The translations under genes were made by a program, and so were the position numbers. Below, piece by piece: positions 39,838 to 41,131 of a stretch of 41,131 nt of DNA (position 1 is the first letter of the stretch; every line of letters starts with the position of its first letter). The stretch is taken from contig CALUGY010000074.1 in assembly GCA_944320295.1 (NCBI GenBank), positions 1-41,131 on the forward strand. Direction: 5' to 3'. Source of the stretch: an uncultured Bacteroides sp. (GTDB lineage Bacteria; Bacteroidota; Bacteroidia; Bacteroidales; Bacteroidaceae). Below the pieces are notes generated by a model, which was not told the origin of the DNA, did not search any database, and saw nothing but the letters and a program-made list of their open reading frames with translations.

Positions 39838-40725
39838 TCATTGGTTTTGAACGAAATTGTATGCCGCTTCTGAGATGTCGGCTATTAATTGGCTCGTTTC
39901 TTCTAATGTTTTGGGAGAATCTTTCACATATACGGCAATGGTATAGTGTCGCCCGTCAGGCAAGAGGACGAAACCAATATCGTTGACCCCGATGAACAGT
40001 CCTTCCAGATTACGGTCGCTTGTTCCTGTTTTATGTCCGATGATTGCCCCTGTCCCTTTTAGCGGTTTGGCCAATCTGTCTTCGCCTGTTTGGCAGGTGG
40101 TCATTGTGGTATAAATGAAATGTTGTAACTCCTCGTCGAACAATGTTTGGTTGAGGAATTTCTCCAGCAATACTGCGCTCGCAAGAGGAGTAGTCCAATT
40201 GCCATAGCACAAGTCAAGGTTCCGGTGCATGTCAGCTTCCGTCGATGGAAATTCGCAAGGGCCGCAGCTTAATGACCGGATGTAACGCTCCGCTTTCCCG
40301 GTGCCTCCTATGTAGTCGAACAATATGTCGCATGCATTGTTATCGCTGAGTTGGAGCGTGTATTCCAGCAATTTGTATATCGGGAGTGAGATATTCCCTT
40401 CCGGGAAACGGTCCTTTAGCGGGCTGTATGTATCGGGCCGCATTTGTTTGTGCGGGATGAAGATTTCTGTTTGCAAAGAGATGTGTTTACCTTGAAGGTA
40501 ATTGGCCACAGCCAATGCTTGGTGGAACTTGAACACGCTCATCATGGGATAGCGTATGTCATTATTCACGGTCACCGTGTCCATGCCGTTTATGATGACA
40601 GCCACGCCTACTTGGGCTTTTTCTCCTATTAGTAGTTCCTCAATCTGTGTTTGTAGTGCATGTTGCGCGTAGGCAGGCTGGAAAGTCATAATCAGGTAAA
40701 TGATTCCCAAAAACAGAGACTTCAT
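39838..40725 (-). CDS. Class A beta-lactamase (CblA/CepA/CfxA-like, subclass A2)
   Basis: 295 aa. A signal peptide (1-20, ending QPAYA) leads the mature serine beta-lactamase. Active-site Ser63 and Lys66 are in MSVFKF, SDN at 127-129 (LQLSDNNACDILFDYIGG), the omega-loop glutamate is probably Glu163 in STEADMHRN, and the KTG triad is at 232-234 (GHKTGTSDRN). DILFDYIGG and LLPDGRHYTIAVYV match Bacteroidales cephalosporinases such as CblA. It should hydrolyse cephalosporins and penicillins in the periplasm. ATG 40725 places the signal peptide correctly; the frame extends 33 bases further upstream. All catalytic residues are intact. Confidence 0.92.
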   Translation of the reverse strand: MKSLFLGIIYLIMTFQPAYAQHALQTQIEELLIGEKAQVGVAVIINGMDTVTVNNDIRYPMMSVFKFHQALAVANYLQGKHISLQTEIFIPHKQMRPDTYSPLKDRFPEGNISLPIYKLLEYTLQLSDNNACDILFDYIGGTGKAERYIRSLSCGPCEFPSTEADMHRNLDLCYGNWTTPLASAVLLEKFLNQTLFDEELQHFIYTTMTTCQTGEDRLAKPLKGTGAIIGHKTGTSDRNLEGLFIGVNDIGFVLLPDGRHYTIAVYVKDSPKTLEETSQLIADISEAAYNFVQNQ

Positions 40726-41131
40726 AAAGGTAATGTAAACAGGAAATGGAGGTAGCATGGCTATTACAATACGATTTTTGAGGGCATGTCTTTATGCCGT
40801 CTTATCAATTGTGTGGCAAAGGTAGTGTTTTCCTTTTCTTATGCTCGTTTTGTTTTTGATAAAAATAATAGGATAAAACGCAGAATAAAGCGAATTTGAG
40901 CATTCTTACTGACGGTCAGAGAGTTTGGCTTCGGGTGGCACAGAATGGCACAAGGGCATAAAAACGGATTTAGGCGGATTGTAGCAAGAGATGCACTTCC
41001 AAACCATTACCCGACACCGAATGCACATTTAACACTAACGGTCTCTATTTCTGCGTTCTGCGTAGGTTTACATTCTGCCTTTACAACTCCCGTAAACTAA
41101 TTTTGCACCAAACAAAAAGCAAGGATTATGA
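40726..41131. other. Intergenic region at the right edge, with the start of a new + gene
   Basis: Apart from the bla promoter this stretch shows no gene. Near its end TAATTTTG (41098-41105) is a good plus-strand -7 element, and AAGGATT followed by ATG at 41128-41130 marks the probable start of a rightward gene cut by the window. Nothing can be said about its product. Confidence 0.5.
40817..40824 (-). promoter_or_regulatory. -7 promoter element of the beta-lactamase gene
   Basis: Minus-strand TACCTTTG fits TAnnTTTG, about 90 bases before the ATG. No TTTG is found at the expected -33 distance, so the promoter may be weak. Confidence 0.5.

Overview
The window comes from a member of the order Bacteroidales, Bacteroides- or Parabacteroides-like. 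The evidence is a UpxY-type NusG paralogue ahead of a polysaccharide operon, promoters of the Bacteroidetes form TTTG-N19..21-TAnnTTTG in front of most transcription units, TonB-dependent receptors with carboxypeptidase-regulatory N-termini, a BtuG-type surface lipoprotein with an acidic lipoprotein export signal, and a class A beta-lactamase of the CblA/CepA/CfxA kind. Species cannot be read from the sequence.

Layout. 1-1912 (-): N-terminal part of the RNA-binding protein Tex, cut by the window edge. 2709-3317: UpxY antiterminator. 3906-18763: one polysaccharide/glycan operon, all on +, visibly AT-rich until about 17.5 kb. It encodes a WbpP-type epimerase, an ATP-grasp ligase, a WbpO-type dehydrogenase, Wzx flippase, three glycosyltransferases, a Wzy/EpsG-like polymerase, a PglD/NeuD-like acyltransferase, an SDR, an AMP-forming ligase, an acyl carrier protein, a PglC-like phosphoglycosyl transferase, a metallo-beta-lactamase-fold hydrolase and a PglE-like aminotransferase. 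No Wza/Wzc export genes are present. 18955-19487: a two-gene, toxin/antitoxin-like pair. 19524-21266: secreted 5'-nucleotidase. 21350-22917: a compact radical SAM protein with a membrane-anchored four-cysteine partner. 23093-25984: His-rich small membrane protein and a TonB receptor. 26138-26659 (-): a DUF6125-like protein. 27076-32755: cobalamin riboswitch followed by btuB-btuG-btuF-btuC, without a btuD ATPase. 32861-33043: a DUF4250 protein. 33633-39191 (-): a tripartite RND efflux operon. 39838-40725 (-): class A beta-lactamase. A new gene apparently starts at the last bases (41128).

How it works together. The operon is readable as Wzx/Wzy-type glycan synthesis. PglE and PglD homologues would make a diacetamido- or otherwise N-acylated trideoxy sugar, the PglC homologue would load it on undecaprenyl phosphate, WbpP+WbpO would supply UDP-GalNAcA, and glycosyltransferases, flippase and polymerase would finish and export it. 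Two additions stand out: an ATP-grasp ligase sitting between the two GalNAcA genes, and an acyl-activation cassette (ligase, ACP, reductase, MBL hydrolase) sitting between the PglD-like and PglE-like genes. Both suggest an unusual amide- or acyl-decorated sugar. The btu genes form a B12-repressed uptake system.

Non-coding DNA is rich in structure: a perfect 38-bp palindrome before tex, two copies of a nested inverted-repeat element (about 2.3 and 33.1 kb), two arrays of one 21-bp repeat (3.35 and 23.6 kb), and related 22-bp repeats or hairpins at 26.0 and 39.3 kb. No tRNA, rRNA, CRISPR array, transposase or integrase was seen.
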